The translations under genes were made by a program, and so were the position numbers. Below are positions 22,611 to 32,886 of a stretch of DNA of 64,000 nt, in pieces. The DNA comes from Vitis vinifera (Eukaryota > Streptophyta > Magnoliopsida > Vitales > Vitaceae): assembly GCF_030704535.1 (NCBI RefSeq), contig NC_081819.1:15232501-15296500 (forward strand). Direction: 5' to 3'. Every line of letters starts with the position of its first letter. Position 1 is the first letter of the stretch. The notes under the pieces were generated by a model that saw nothing but the letters and a program-made list of their open reading frames with translations, was not told where the DNA came from and did no database searches.

Positions 22611-23020
22611 TGTGACGACTCGATGGTGCCAACCTGGTTCATGATATTGAGTGATTCGGAGACAGCTAAGAGGATTCTGGGCAGCTTGGTTTCTACCGAC
22701 CGGCGGATGAAGGAGTCGGCATGTGAGTTTTTGTTCCATAGAGCAATGGGTTTTGCTCCATTCAGGGCATACTGGAGAAGTCTAAGGAGGATTTCAGCCA
22801 CTCATTTGTTTAGTCCGAGGGGAATCAGTGTTTTTGGGGAGTTTCGGAGGATTATTGGGTTGAAAATGTTGGATGAGATTAGGGCTTCAATAGAGGAGGA
22901 AGGTGAGGTGAATGTGAAGAAAGTGTTGCATTTCGAGTCTTCGAACAATGTGATGATGAGTGTGTTTGGTGGACGCTACAGAACGGTTCGCAAATATATG
23001 GCTTTAATGTCTTTGGTAGC
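22610..23020 (+). pseudogene. Cytochrome P450 fragment, CYP78A-like
   Basis: The frame from 22623 reads SDSETAKRILGS, then RRMKESACEFLFHRAMGFAPF, YWRSLRRISATHLFSPRGI, FGEFRR and KKVLHFESSNNVMMSVFGG. This is the B-C helix region of plant CYP78A enzymes, including the WRSLRRI motif (WRxLRR). The N-terminal membrane anchor is missing, as are the I-helix, the ExxR motif and the haem-binding cysteine region, so it cannot be an active monooxygenase. It stops near 23024 and lies in the same orientation as the kinase fragment. Confidence 0.8.
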
Positions 23021-23127
23021 CTGAAAAGCCAAGTCCTATACCGAGTTTACAACCTGATAAGCAAATGCATTCCCTTGTAGTTATGCCATTGTCCTTAGCC
23101 GCACAGAATTTCCTTCCAAATGTTGTC

Positions 23128-23132
23128 CTATG
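23128..23132. other. Target-site duplication, left (CTATG)
   Basis: The five bases CTATG directly precede the solo LTR and recur directly after it (23825-23829). Confidence 0.85.
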
Positions 23133-23824
23133 TGTAGGGACCCCTCCTCCGATGACACGTGGCGCGCACCTCTACCCGGATCGACCCTGGCCGCCCCCCC
23201 AAGAGGACGCGTGGCGCCCACCTCTATCCAGGTCCCCTAGAGAGGAGCACACGGCACCCACAAGCATAATGCCCGGATGATAACATATCCTATCCGGATA
23301 TATTGTCCGGATCATTGACCGAAGTAAGCGAGCCTTACTGAGTCATCCCCGACAGCCTGACACAGCCCATTGTCCGGATCATTGACCGAAGTAAGCAAGC
23401 CTTACTGAGTCATCCTCGACAGCTTGACACAGCCCACGTTCCGCCGCTTGCAGAGCGAAAGGACAGGAGCGATGGCAAGTCGCCACCACGATCTCTGACA
23501 GTCGTCTGTAGGGTGATGATGACCCTGTCACCACCTAGAGCCATCATGACGAGTCAAAAAGTCTTTCCACCATTAAAGAGGGAGGCCGAGCTTCTGACAC
23601 TATATAAAAGGACCTTCACACAAGAAGGAAGGTAAGCTTGCTATCCTTGAAAAAGGCCGACAGATTAATCTCTGGAGTCATGGCTAACAAAACTATCGGA
23701 GGGTGTGTCCGGACATCCTGTCCGGATATCTTTTGCAAGGTCGACTGAGCCAGAACTCGATATTGGTTGAAGGCGCGCGTCCACTTGGTAGCTACGTGGA
23801 TCCCTGGGACGCGAGGCATCAACA
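23133..23824 (+). mobile_element. Solo LTR (probably Ty3/Gypsy) with 5-bp target-site duplication
   Basis: The 692-bp unit begins TGTAGGGACC, ends GGCATCAACA (TG..CA), and is flanked by CTATG on both sides. It is GC-rich, with a TATA-like CTATATAAAAGG at 23601-23612, as expected of an LTR promoter, and a tandem duplication of 67 bp (23303-23369 and 23370-23436). There is no internal region or second LTR, so it formed by LTR-LTR recombination. It interrupts the gene-fragment chimera. The Gypsy assignment is by general look only. Confidence 0.85.
23303..23436 (+). repeat. 67-bp tandem duplication inside the solo LTR
   Basis: Two adjacent units beginning TTGTCCGGATCATTGACCGAAGTAAGC and ending TGACACAGCCCA differ by about four bases. 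Such repeats upstream of an LTR promoter often act as enhancer units; that is not shown here. Confidence 0.9.
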
Positions 23825-23829
23825 CTATG
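23825..23829. other. Target-site duplication, right (CTATG)
   Basis: Identical to 23128-23132; it marks the right edge of the solo LTR insertion. Confidence 0.85.
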
Positions 23830-23864
23830 TACCTGGAGCCCTACTCCGTTCATCATGCCCCTAT

Positions 23865-24020
23865 TCCTTCTTATTCCTTGGAGCAACCTGGACCCGAGTT
23901 CCTATGTGGTTGGTGATAGGAATGCTTGTTTATGGATTCCATGGGCGAAGACGCAACTCACTACAGGATGTGATTTATGTACTAGCAATCGACGAGGATG
24001 AAACCTATGAAAGCTTTTCA
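23865..24020 (+). pseudogene. Cationic amino-acid transporter (CAT) C-terminal fragment
   Basis: The frame reads GATWTRVPMWLVIGMLVYGFHGRRRNSLQDVIYV and then an acidic tail with DETY. This resembles the last membrane segment and the following FYGRxHSSL motif of plant vacuolar CAT2/3/4-type transporters, with damage in the motif (HGRRRNSL). Only about 45 residues of a protein of about 600 remain. Same strand as its neighbours. The call rests on one short conserved block. Confidence 0.6.
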
Positions 24021-24060
24021 AACTGCTCAAAAGGCTCGGGTGCGGTGATACCGACATTGT

Positions 24061-24382
24061 GTATCAACAATTCGGAATTTGCCTCATGTTCTGGGTGGTA
24101 TTCTCAACTCGAATGCCACGTATATGATCATATGTGGCATGAAGGCACAACATCTTCATGTACAACAACGAAATTCAACAGTGTTGAGGACGACTAAGAT
24201 TTTAAAGGTCCGTTCTAAGGTGAAATGCACCCATTATCCAGGTTTGCCAAATCATCCTAAACATCCTACTGCTAAGCGATAGATGACTGGTTTTGGTGGG
24301 CTTTTAGTTTTGAGGTTGATGGAGACTTAACTACCACCATCAAGTTTGTTGATGCATTGAAAATCCCTTGCTTTATGCCACC
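24061..24382 (+). pseudogene. Cystathionine gamma-synthase fragment
   Basis: The frame reads VSTIRNLPHVLGGILNSNATYMI, CGMKAQHLHVQQRNSTVLRTTKIL, YPGLPNHPKHPTAKR, stop (TAG at 24280-24282), MTGFGG, then after a one-base frameshift FEVDGDLTTTIKFVDALKIP. This is the C-terminal part of the PLP enzyme cystathionine gamma-synthase of methionine synthesis. The PLP lysine region and the true C-terminus are missing. Similarity stops near 24382, exactly where the long LTR-like repeat begins. It is a dead fragment. Confidence 0.8.
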
Positions 24383-26099
24383 TCACACATCCTTGGGACC
24401 TACTCTTGCATGTCATGCATGGCCACCCTTGGTAGGCCATCTTTAGGACACATGTGACTCATCTTCTAAAGCTTCATGCATGCCTTTTAGAAAGAAGAAA
24501 CCAATTTTCAAAAAAAGAAAAAATCTTGTTTCCAAATGGTTTTAATTCTTTAATTTTTCTCTCTTGATTTTAAATAAATCCAGTTTTGATAAATCAATTC
24601 CTACCACTTTCCATTGGGCATGCATTCTTTATTTTATTTATTTCTTTATTATTATTATTATTATTATCAAATAATTCTTTAAAATTCCGATTTCCAAATT
24701 TAATTCTCAATTTTTGAAATTCCAATTTTCCAATTTCTGGATTTAATTTCCAATTTCCAAAATTCCAATTTTCACATTTATTTATTTATTATCATTATTA
24801 TCATTATTATTATTATTATCATCATCAAATAATTCTTCAAAATTCCGATTTCCAAATTTAATTCTCAATTTCTGAAATTCCAATTTTCCAATTTTCGAAT
24901 TTAATTTCCAATTTTCAAAACTCCAATTTTCACATTTATTTATTTAATCATCATTATTTTCGTTATTATTTTATTTATTTTAAAAAATTCCATCTGCAAA
25001 CGAATCTTCAAAATTTCGATTTCCAAATTTAATTTCCAATTTCCAAAATTCCAATTTTCGCATTTATTTATTTAATCATCATTATTTTTGTTATTATTAT
25101 TTTATTTATTTATTTTAAAAAAAATTCCATCTTCAAATAACTTCCAAGATTCCAATTTCCATAATTTATTTTTCATAGCTCAAATTCTCAAATAATTTGC
25201 ATAATTCTAATTTCTTTCAAATTTAATCGTCAAAATTCCAATTCTTAAATCTAATTTTTAAAACTCCAATTATCAAATAATTTGCTAATTTCTTTCAAAA
25301 TTAATCCCCAAAATTCCAATTCTTAAATTTAATTCACAAGACTCAAATTTTCAAATAATTTTCGAGATTCAAATTTTTAAATAAATTTTAAAAATTCGGT
25401 TTTCTCTCGAATAATTTTAATTCCACTCTGGTTTTTAAATAATCTTATATTTTTCTTGATTTTACATAAGCAAGAATGATTTCTTCATAATTCTAAAACA
25501 ATGGAATTTGTGAGATTGATTCATGCAAGATAAATTGGGTTTTGGTGGGACCCAACATATGTAATTTCCTCACTGATTGATTGATTGCTATGCTTGATTG
25601 GTTTGTCTCACTCTATGACATGCATGCGATTATTCTGTATTTGTGCATTAATCTTGTCTCTTATGATAACGCTCAACTTGTGATTAAGGTACGTCTCGAA
25701 CCCAATTGTGTTTATTGATTTATTTATTATCATGCATGTCTCGCTTTCACACATTTGATCACTGTTCGATATCCATGTTTAATTAATCAATTGTCATACT
25801 CGTTTCATCTTATTAGTAGAGATTCGTTTTTAAGAACTTAGAGGGGTGTTACGGTCTTTACCGTACCTTTCCGATAAGTAACCTGACCCCCAAACTCAGA
25901 TTTGGTTTTTCACAGACCACGCTTTTCCACGTCAGGAGTCACACTTAGGGTTTTTCTTTCTTATTTTGTTTTCCCTTTAAAAATAAAACAAAAATAAGTA
26001 GCAACTCCAAGTCATTTTTCTTAATAAATAAATAGTTTTCAAATAAAAAGTGAGTTCGTCATCGAGTGGGAGCGCATGAGTAAAAATGTAGGGTCCACA
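24376..26099 (-). mobile_element. Long LTR-like repeat, copy 1 (minus orientation)
   Basis: Read on the minus strand it begins TGTGGACCCTACATTTTTACTCATG (26099) and is similar over its length to 37601-39265, which reads in the plus direction. Shared parts include the start, a block around GGGTCAGGTTACTTAT, the block with CCAAAACCCAATT, a long AT-rich repeated array, and GGTGGCCATGCA near the far end. The TG start and length suit a Gypsy LTR (solo). No target-site duplication was found, so the left edge is approximate. Confidence 0.6.
24690..25440. repeat. Degenerate minisatellite (AATTCCAATTTTCAAAT-type)
   Basis: Blocks such as TTCCGATTTCCAAATTTAATTCTCAATTTYTGAAATTCCAATTTTCCAATTT recur several times with ATTATTATC spacers. 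The reverse complement of the same sequence forms the array at 38385-39130 in the second LTR-like copy. Confidence 0.85.
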
Positions 26100-28080
26100 T
26101 ATGTATTTCAAATTATTTTTAAATAGATAAATATAATACTAATTTAAAATTTTTGAGATTTTTTTCCATATATTTTCATATTAGTGAATCAAATATTTTT
26201 TTTTATAATTTATCTTTTTTTTTAACTTTATATTACCCTTTTATTTTATATTATCCTTTTATTTTTAATTATTTTTCATATTTATCTCATTAATTCTATT
26301 TAAAAATTTTACTATTGCTTCACTTTTAAATTTTTTATATTTATTCTTTTAATTTTATTTAATTTTGAATGTTTTTATTTTAAAATATTAAAATATAAAG
26401 TTATTCGAAAATTGCTAAAATAAAAAAATAATGAAGTTTCAATATTTTATAAATTAAAATTAATTTGATAAGATAAATTATTAATATAATTTTTAATAAT
26501 TTTAATTATTTAAATACATTAATGTCAATAGCAAAAGTTGTCATCACAAATTTATAATAAAATTTTAGAAATTAAATCTCAAATAAAATATTTTATATAA
26601 ATCTTTAAAATGATTTAATTTTTTATTTAAAATATAATAAAACATGTTTTAATAGAAATAGTTTTAAATCTTTAGAATAAATGAATGTGAATATATTATT
26701 GAAATTTGAGATAATTTTTTCTAAATTTTTTTGATAAATTCTATTAGATTTTTAATATACATTTTTTTGGATAAAATTTAAATTTTTGAAATTAACAATC
26801 CAACTTAAAATTAAATTAGAACTTTAAAAATTGTTAATCACGACTCTTGATCTAATTATGAAATAGAATCCAATACAATGAATAATTTATTATAAATATA
26901 TATTTATTATTATGTTGAAAAAAGAATGGATGGTAATAAAATCATATTTTAGAAAAATATTATCCATATCTTCCATCAATGAAATAGATTTTTATTTTTA
27001 TATTAATATTCTTTTAGGCTTATTAATATCATTAATTTTGATATGCATATATTAATTTATTTAATAAAATAATTAGAGTATTTATATTTTTTTTGTCTAT
27101 ATATTTTTTAAATTTTGATTAATTTTGTCTCATTGATATTCTATGTCAAAATATGAATCCATATTTTCTAAGATATCTCGATATATCTATAAAATTGAGT
27201 TATTGGTATATCTATAAAAACTTATATTTTCATTTTTAATTAATACAATGTTGCAAAGTTTACTATTTTTATTACTTTAAAAAAATTAAAAAGCATAAAT
27301 AAGTTTTTAAAATTACAATTCAAAAAACAACCTCAATGCTTAATCAAAGGGGGACAGATGGAGCCCAAAAGTGACTCCAGATCTATCACTTGCTTTCCAT
27401 GTGTCACTTTTCCACAAATGTAAAACATAAAAAAAAAAAAAAAACAAAAAAAAATCCCATCATTTCAAGGTTCATGCAACAATTTTTTTTTTGAAGCTTG
27501 GGAAGGAGCAACTCCATAACTCTCGATTCGATACTATGTTTTGGATCGTGTTTTGTACATCTTATTTGGAAATCAATTAACATAATTTAAGAGTGGATTA
27601 AAGCTTTTATGACATTGGACTATCATTATTTAAATGACATTACAGTGGATTTGAAGTGACATTTTATTGAATTTGAAAGCGACATTATTACACGTGAAGA
27701 GTATTGCTTTTCAATTACTTTTTATATGATATGTGAAAGTAATAATATAAAATATAGAGAATATTTTTATTATATTCTCAAGAATGAGATGAGAAAACTT
27801 ATTTTTATATTTTAATTTTTAAATAAAATTTTATTTTAAAAAACAATTTAAAATATTTTTAAATATGATTCTAAAAATTTATTTCAAATTATTTAATCCT
27901 TTTATAAAATAATAAAATAAATAAATGAATGCATTTTTATTTCTTTAAAAATTTAACTATTATTTTTCCTTTTCGTACATTCAATTTGAGTAACCGTAAA
28001 TGCATTCATCAATATATAATTATTTCTAAAAACAAATTTAAGAGAATATAAAAAAGAAATTGAATTTAAAGATTTCTCTC
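26100..28080. other. AT-rich intergenic DNA
   Basis: No gene or intact element is visible. A GC-richer patch at about 27340-27420 and an A-run at 27430-27452 stand out but give no frame. Confidence 0.5.
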
Positions 28081-28238
28081 TTTGGTACACATGAACTTTT
28101 ACCATCAAACAAACATCATCATAAATCTTGATATTAATACACAAAAAAAAAAAAAAAAATGTCAATTTTTTTTTTTTAATTTAGATCTCAGGGGTTAAAT
28201 GGTAATTAGAGAGATGAGCCGGTTAGCTGATCTTCATT
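28081..28238 (-). other. 3' flank of ERF-d
   Basis: On the minus strand 28103-28135 reads ATCAAGATTTATGATGATGTTTGTTTGATG, the stretch shared with the 3' flanks of ERF-a and ERF-b. The bases next to the stop (GAAGATCAGCTAACCGGCTC) also match the other copies. Confidence 0.6.
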
Positions 28239-28883
28239 TTATGATTTCACCCATCGTTGATTGGCTTGGAACATTTCTACTACGCTTGCTTCAGCCGCCT
28301 CCACTTTAGCCGTCGAATCCACTCCCTTTCCACGCTTCAGAGAGGGTGCCGCCACCGCCTCCGATAATGACCGCTGCGAAGAGCGGCGCTTGGCGGTGAT
28401 TCTCACGGGCTCCGGCTCCCCAGACCCAATCCGAAGAGGAAAATTCAGGAGCGCGCGAGAGCCGCGCATCCTGTAAGCGGCTTGGTCGTAAGCCAGAGCG
28501 GCGTCCTCCGCCGTCTCATACGTCCCCAGCCACACTCTTGAGCCGTTCTTCGCCGGATCCCTGATCTCCGCCGCGTACTTCCCCCACGGCCTCCGCCTCA
28601 CTCCCCTGTACCGCCTCCCCTCCTCCTCCTTCGCCACACCCCCTCTCGGCGCCTCCTCCTCAACCTCCGCCTTTACCTCCACAACTCCACTGGCGGCCGC
28701 AGAATCCACCACCGGAGAATTCCCCCAAATTTGAGAAGAAAATAATCCAGTGAAGGAAGGAGCAGAGCAATACCCAGGAACATTGCCGGAGATCGGCGCC
28801 AGGAGTTCGGAATCTTCGAGAAGATGGTTGCTAATGGATTCAAGAAAAGCCAGATCGGACTCCAACGTGGTGTATTCGTACAT
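28239..28883 (-). CDS. ERF-d: ethylene-responsive factor, AP2/ERF group IX type, diverged copy
   Basis: This is a 214-aa intronless transcription factor. The N-terminus keeps the family motif ([16 protein letters not shown]). The AP2/ERF domain (about residues 91-149) is intact, with ARVWLGT changed to [17 protein letters not shown] changed to [10 protein letters not shown], and LLNFPLRIG kept. The linker before the domain is longer and acidic ([18 protein letters not shown]). The C-terminus ends [13 protein letters not shown] where the other copies have QLHQLWVNS. It is the most distant of the four copies and probably the oldest duplication. Predicted role: nuclear GCC-box binding. There is no sign of decay. 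Confidence 0.95.
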   Translation of the reverse strand: MYEYTTLESDLAFLESISNHLLEDSELLAPISGNVPGYCSAPSFTGLFSSQIWGNSPVVDSAAASGVVEVKAEVEEEAPRGGVAKEEEGRRYRGVRRRPWGKYAAEIRDPAKNGSRVWLGTYETAEDAALAYDQAAYRMRGSRALLNFPLRIGSGEPEPVRITAKRRSSQRSLSEAVAAPSLKRGKGVDSTAKVEAAEASVVEMFQANQRWVKS

Positions 28884-29142
28884 TTTCTAGTTTGTAATAG
28901 AAGGCGCCGGAAATTGGCTAGCTCTGATGAGATTGGCTTGGAGGATGTCTTTAATGGCTGGCTTATATAGGAGAGGGAGGATCAACCCGTTCATGCACTC
29001 CAGGTGACACACTAACTTTTGATTTTTTTAATTTCATTTAAAAAATATTTTTGGTACGTTCCAGGTACCTTACCTGCAATATGTTCAACCGCCAGTTGAA
29101 ATCAATTCAGCACGTGCGTTTAATAGACAAAGGCTGACGGCT
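28884..29142 (-). promoter_or_regulatory. Promoter of ERF-d with TATA box, G-box and GGCTGACGGCT motif
   Basis: On the minus strand the TATA box is at 28963-28970 (CTATATAAG). CACGTG lies at 29111-29116 and the 14-base AAAGGCTGACGGCT string at 29129-29142. The last two recur in the same order upstream of ERF-b, with different spacing. Confidence 0.6.
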
Positions 29143-29850
29143 GTCTTGTCCTTTCCGCTTCTTAATTTATGTAAAATTAATATTATTTATAACAAAATAA
29201 TTTTTCAAATTTTGCTTCATAAAAAAATAAAAGAAAATCTTTATAAAGCTTTTTATAAAGATATTGTTTTTTTAAATATATATATTTTTTCATGAATTTT
29301 TTAATACTGGGTTTGAAAAGAATAATCTGTTGGATTGGATTCGCCGATATGGCATTGAATATATTATACATGGTTGGCGGCTAGGGTCAAATGTCGGCGT
29401 TGGTCAACATGCAATTTTAAATGAATTAAGTTGATAAACCATGGATTCTCCGGTAATTAATTTATTCACAGCCGTAGATTATCCACATCCATTGGGATTA
29501 TTTTTCCCTTTTTTTTTCCCTTTTTTTTCATTTCATTTCATTTATGTTCTCTTATTATCAATATTTTTAAAATCAAAATATAAATAAATAAATAAATAAT
29601 AAAATTAAAAAATGAAATTGAATTTTGGATACTATATATATATGTATGAAAAAAAAATCCAATAAATAAAGACATAAATTTCATTTTGATTTTGAATTGG
29701 GTGGTTGACAAGTGGGGAGAGAAATGATGAAAGCAGTGGGTTTGTAGGGGCTCCATGCAGCATTGCAAATGGGATTTGATTTTGCCATGTAAAGGTGCTT
29801 TGTCTCCACGGTAGTCCCATTGGACAAAGTCTCCTACATTGTCTATGGTC
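29143..29850. other. Intergenic DNA upstream of ERF-d
   Basis: AT-rich, with TTGGTCAAC at about 29408 resembling the GGTCAAC of the ERF-b and ERF-c distal promoters, and a T-rich tract near 29500-29540. No gene seen. Confidence 0.45.
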
Positions 29851-29980
29851 TTCTCACATGTAGGGGTTATATCTATGTTTAGGGATGGTAACGGGATGAA
29901 GTTATATATGTGTTTTTCTCACATGTAGGGGTTATATCCATGTTTAGAGATGATAATAGGATGAAGTTATATATGCGTTT
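29851..29980 (+). repeat. 65-bp tandem duplication
   Basis: Units starting TTCTCACATGTAGGGGTTATAT at 29851 and 29916 repeat through ATGTTTAGRGATGRTAAYRGGATGAAGTTATATATG. A partial third unit (GCGTTTAGAGATGATAATGAG) follows. Confidence 0.9.
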
Positions 29981-30190
29981 AGAGATGATAATGAGAATGG
30001 TTTTTGGAGATACAGAACAATCTTATTTTTTATTGATTTTGAATTTTAAACACGTTATTATATTTATGTCTAGCGGTGACAATAAGATCAGCTTTTCGGG
30101 ATCACGCTCTTATATTTAATATAATAAATTTGATATGAAAAATGAATAAGTTAAAAGCAGGTTTGAAATGTTTATTTGGATATTACCATA

Positions 30191-30516
30191 GGCTATGTTT
30201 GGTTCCCATAAAATTTGAAGGAAAATGCAAGGGAAAGAAAATATAAAGAAAAAGTAGAAGGAAAGAAAAAGTGAAGGAAAATAAAAAAATAGATTAAAAG
30301 TTAATAAATTATTTTTTTTGTTACTTCAAACTCATTTTATTTATTTTAATTTATCAATATAAAGATTAAATAATTTAAAAATATATAAGTTTTTAATTAA
30401 TTTTAATCATATTTGATTTTCTTTGATGTTTTTCATAGGAGAACCAAACATAAAAAAATCATTTTCCTTTGCATTTTTTTTCTTTCCTTAGTATTTTCCG
30501 GGAACCAAACATAACC
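30191..30516. mobile_element. MITE with GGYTATGTTTGGTTCCC terminal inverted repeats
   Basis: The first 17 bases (GGCTATGTTTGGTTCCC) match the reverse complement of the last 17 (GGGAACCAAACATAACC) at 16 positions. Purine-rich GGAAAGAAAA-type sequence on the left mirrors TTTTCTTTCC on the right. TA flanks both ends, a possible 2-bp target-site duplication. Non-coding. Confidence 0.8.
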
Positions 30517-31170
30517 TATATCTTTACCCTTTTTATTACAATTATATATATAAGCAAAATTAAGAATAATTTATTTTCTTTCTTTTTTTAACACATATAA
30601 AATAAAAAATAATAAAAATATCCATATTCTAAGAAATAATACATTAAAATTTTAAAAATATAAAATTTTAAAAGACTATTTCAATATCATCATGAAATAT
30701 GTCATGACATCCATGAGAAGTTTCTAAATTTAGAAGGGATGACAAACATGTAGTAGAAGAGCCGTGTACGAGAATGAATGTGAATACATTATTAAATTTA
30801 TACCCAGTTTTCAAAGAAAAATGAAAAGTATTAAATCATAAAAATAAAATTCAATGAGTTTGATCGAGGCTTTGACCCAGTAAGATTAGAAACCAACCCT
30901 TATTAAACAGTCATCCCCTCGAGAAATAAAATTCTATTTAATGTTAATCATGTGGGTTTGTGTAGTTATAAGAAGAATCCAATGGGATAAATATAATATT
31001 GGGAAAGTTGGAAGCTTCTACGTGTTGATGACAACAAAAGTAATTGAAATTTTCATTAAGTGGGTGGTTGTTGGAACAAAAGTATATATATACAATAAGG
31101 TGGTGGGCATCATGCTTTTTGATTAATTATTCCCTTTATTCATTAATGTGGATGTGTTTCACACCCATTT

Positions 31171-31810
31171 ATGCTTTGTTTGGCTCTAAAGAATTTGATA
31201 AATGATAGATGGTAAAAAAAAAAAAAGAAAAAAAGAAAAAAGATAGGATATGTTTTGTAACTGTTTTCTGATGATCGTTTTTTGTTTTTTTAAAACAAAA
31301 AATTAAGAAAAAGACGTTTGACAATTAAAAATTGTTTTATGTGTTTTTAAGCAGAAAACGTGATGTTTTTAAAGAATATATTTTAGTTGTTTTTTATTAT
31401 TTTTATTTATTTTATAAGGGTGATTTTAAAAAATAATTATATAAATATGTAAAATGATTAAAAATAAAAATTAAATATAAAAATTAATTTTAAAATATAT
31501 TTAAAAATATTAAAACTAGGTTAAAAGCATTTGAGGTTTTAAACAAATTTTTATTTTACAAAATATTAAAGAATAGTTTTAAAAAACCGCTTTTTACAAT
31601 TGTTTTTAAAAATAATTATCAAATAGGCCCTTAAAGTCGTATATTACTTTAAATTTATTTTATTTATTTTTTCACTTCTATATAGTATAAAAATAATTAA
31701 ATTTTTAACTAATTTTAATTACATTTATTTTCTCCTTTTTCTCTTTAAATATTTTTCTTAACATTTTGTTTTCCTTTGCTATACTTACTTTCTTGAACCA
31801 AATATAGCTT
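31171..31810. mobile_element. Older copy of the GTTTGGTTCCC MITE, interrupted by a hAT-like MITE
   Basis: The left end (ATGCTTTGTTTGGCTC) and right end (CTTGAACCAAATATAGC) are diverged versions of the 30191-30516 ends. The right interior (ATTACTTTAAATTTATTTTATTTATTTT..) matches the interior of that element. The stretch 31244-31632 has the ends of the hAT-like family and appears to sit inside it. Confidence 0.55.
31244..31632. mobile_element. hAT-like MITE, family member 3
   Basis: Its interior (GTTTTAAAAAATAATTATATAAATATGTAAAATGATTAAAAATAAAAAT..) matches that of the 12741-13122 element closely, and the right end AATAATTATCAAATAGGCCCTTA is the family end. It lies inside an older MITE. Confidence 0.6.
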
Positions 31811-32760
31811 CTTTTTTTCTCTTAAAACTAATATTAACTTATTTCCCTCATTTTCTTTCTTTTTTTGAATGATAACAATGCATTTTTTTTTAATTATAAA
31901 GATTTATTTAAAATATTTTATTATCTTGTAATGTTTTACGTGGGATTATCATTTTTTTTTTTTTTGAAATATGTATCATACAATTCATATTTAATGATTT
32001 AGTGCAAATCCAGGGTTGAGCCTGAAAAGGCCCCAAGAAATTGAACATGGTCTTCATCTAAAGAATAAATTTTTTTACTTTATATATTGTTAGTGTAGAT
32101 TTTCTATTTTTATTTCAAAAAAGAGACAATAACAATAAATCATATATAAAATAGTGAAATTCCCATAAATTTATCTTTAAAAAATTAAGATATTAATTTT
32201 TTTTTTTTTTTTACTATCCCAATACTTAAAACATAAATAAATTCATGTTTTTTTTTTAATTAATAAGAGTTCCTACATTTTATATAAAAATTATTATTAT
32301 TATTTTTACTTCAAAAATAAAAAATAAAAAATAGTAGGAGGTTTGTAGCCTTCAACACAAAATTAAAATTGAATATGGAGGAACATTACATGAAGATATA
32401 GGGTGGTGAGTGGTGTTTTGGATGGTTGGAAATTTCGTTATGACATTAAGAAGTGGTGGTAGTTGAAAAAGGACACAATGGTTGTCACCATCATGGCCAT
32501 TTGACAATAATATTAGGAGTTGCCTTGCGGAGTACACAAAACATTGAATGTGGCTTAAGGCTTATCAAGGACAATCCACTTTCCATTAAAATAAATTATA
32601 TTTAATTCAAAAGATAAGAATACCAACCCATCTTTGTAAAAGTGATAATCACATGTTTTTTTTTTTTTTTAAATTACCTTCACGTTTATTATTATTGTTT
32701 ATGTAATTGTACATGCTTTGTGAAAAGTTTCCTATATTAGTCCGACATTAACAATTTGAA
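31811..32760. other. Intergenic DNA
   Basis: AT-rich with T runs. No gene or complete element recognised; the minus-strand frame at 32352-32537 has no protein-like features. Confidence 0.45.
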
Positions 32761-32766
32761 CATATA

Positions 32767-32886
32767 TGGGCTCATTTAGTATAACAGCCCAGGGTTTGCA
32801 GAGCCTGGCTTAAAAGGCCCAGCCCAGTCAATTCTGAAATGAGATGGGTAGGATTCTGTTAGGCCTTGAATTTAGGCCCCAGCCCA
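32767..32886 (+). promoter_or_regulatory. Site II motif cluster upstream of the C2orf69-like gene
   Basis: TGGGCY or its complement occurs at 32767-32772, 32786-32791, 32816-32821, 32821-32826 and 32881-32886. Site II elements are TCP-factor targets common in plant promoters of ribosomal and mitochondrial protein genes. The first coding exon is about 760 bases downstream, so a 5' UTR intron is likely. Confidence 0.55.

Noticed and set aside
23133-26099. One large LTR element from the solo LTR to the TGTGG repeat
   Set aside because: The solo LTR has its own exact duplication, and the two terminal sequences are unrelated.
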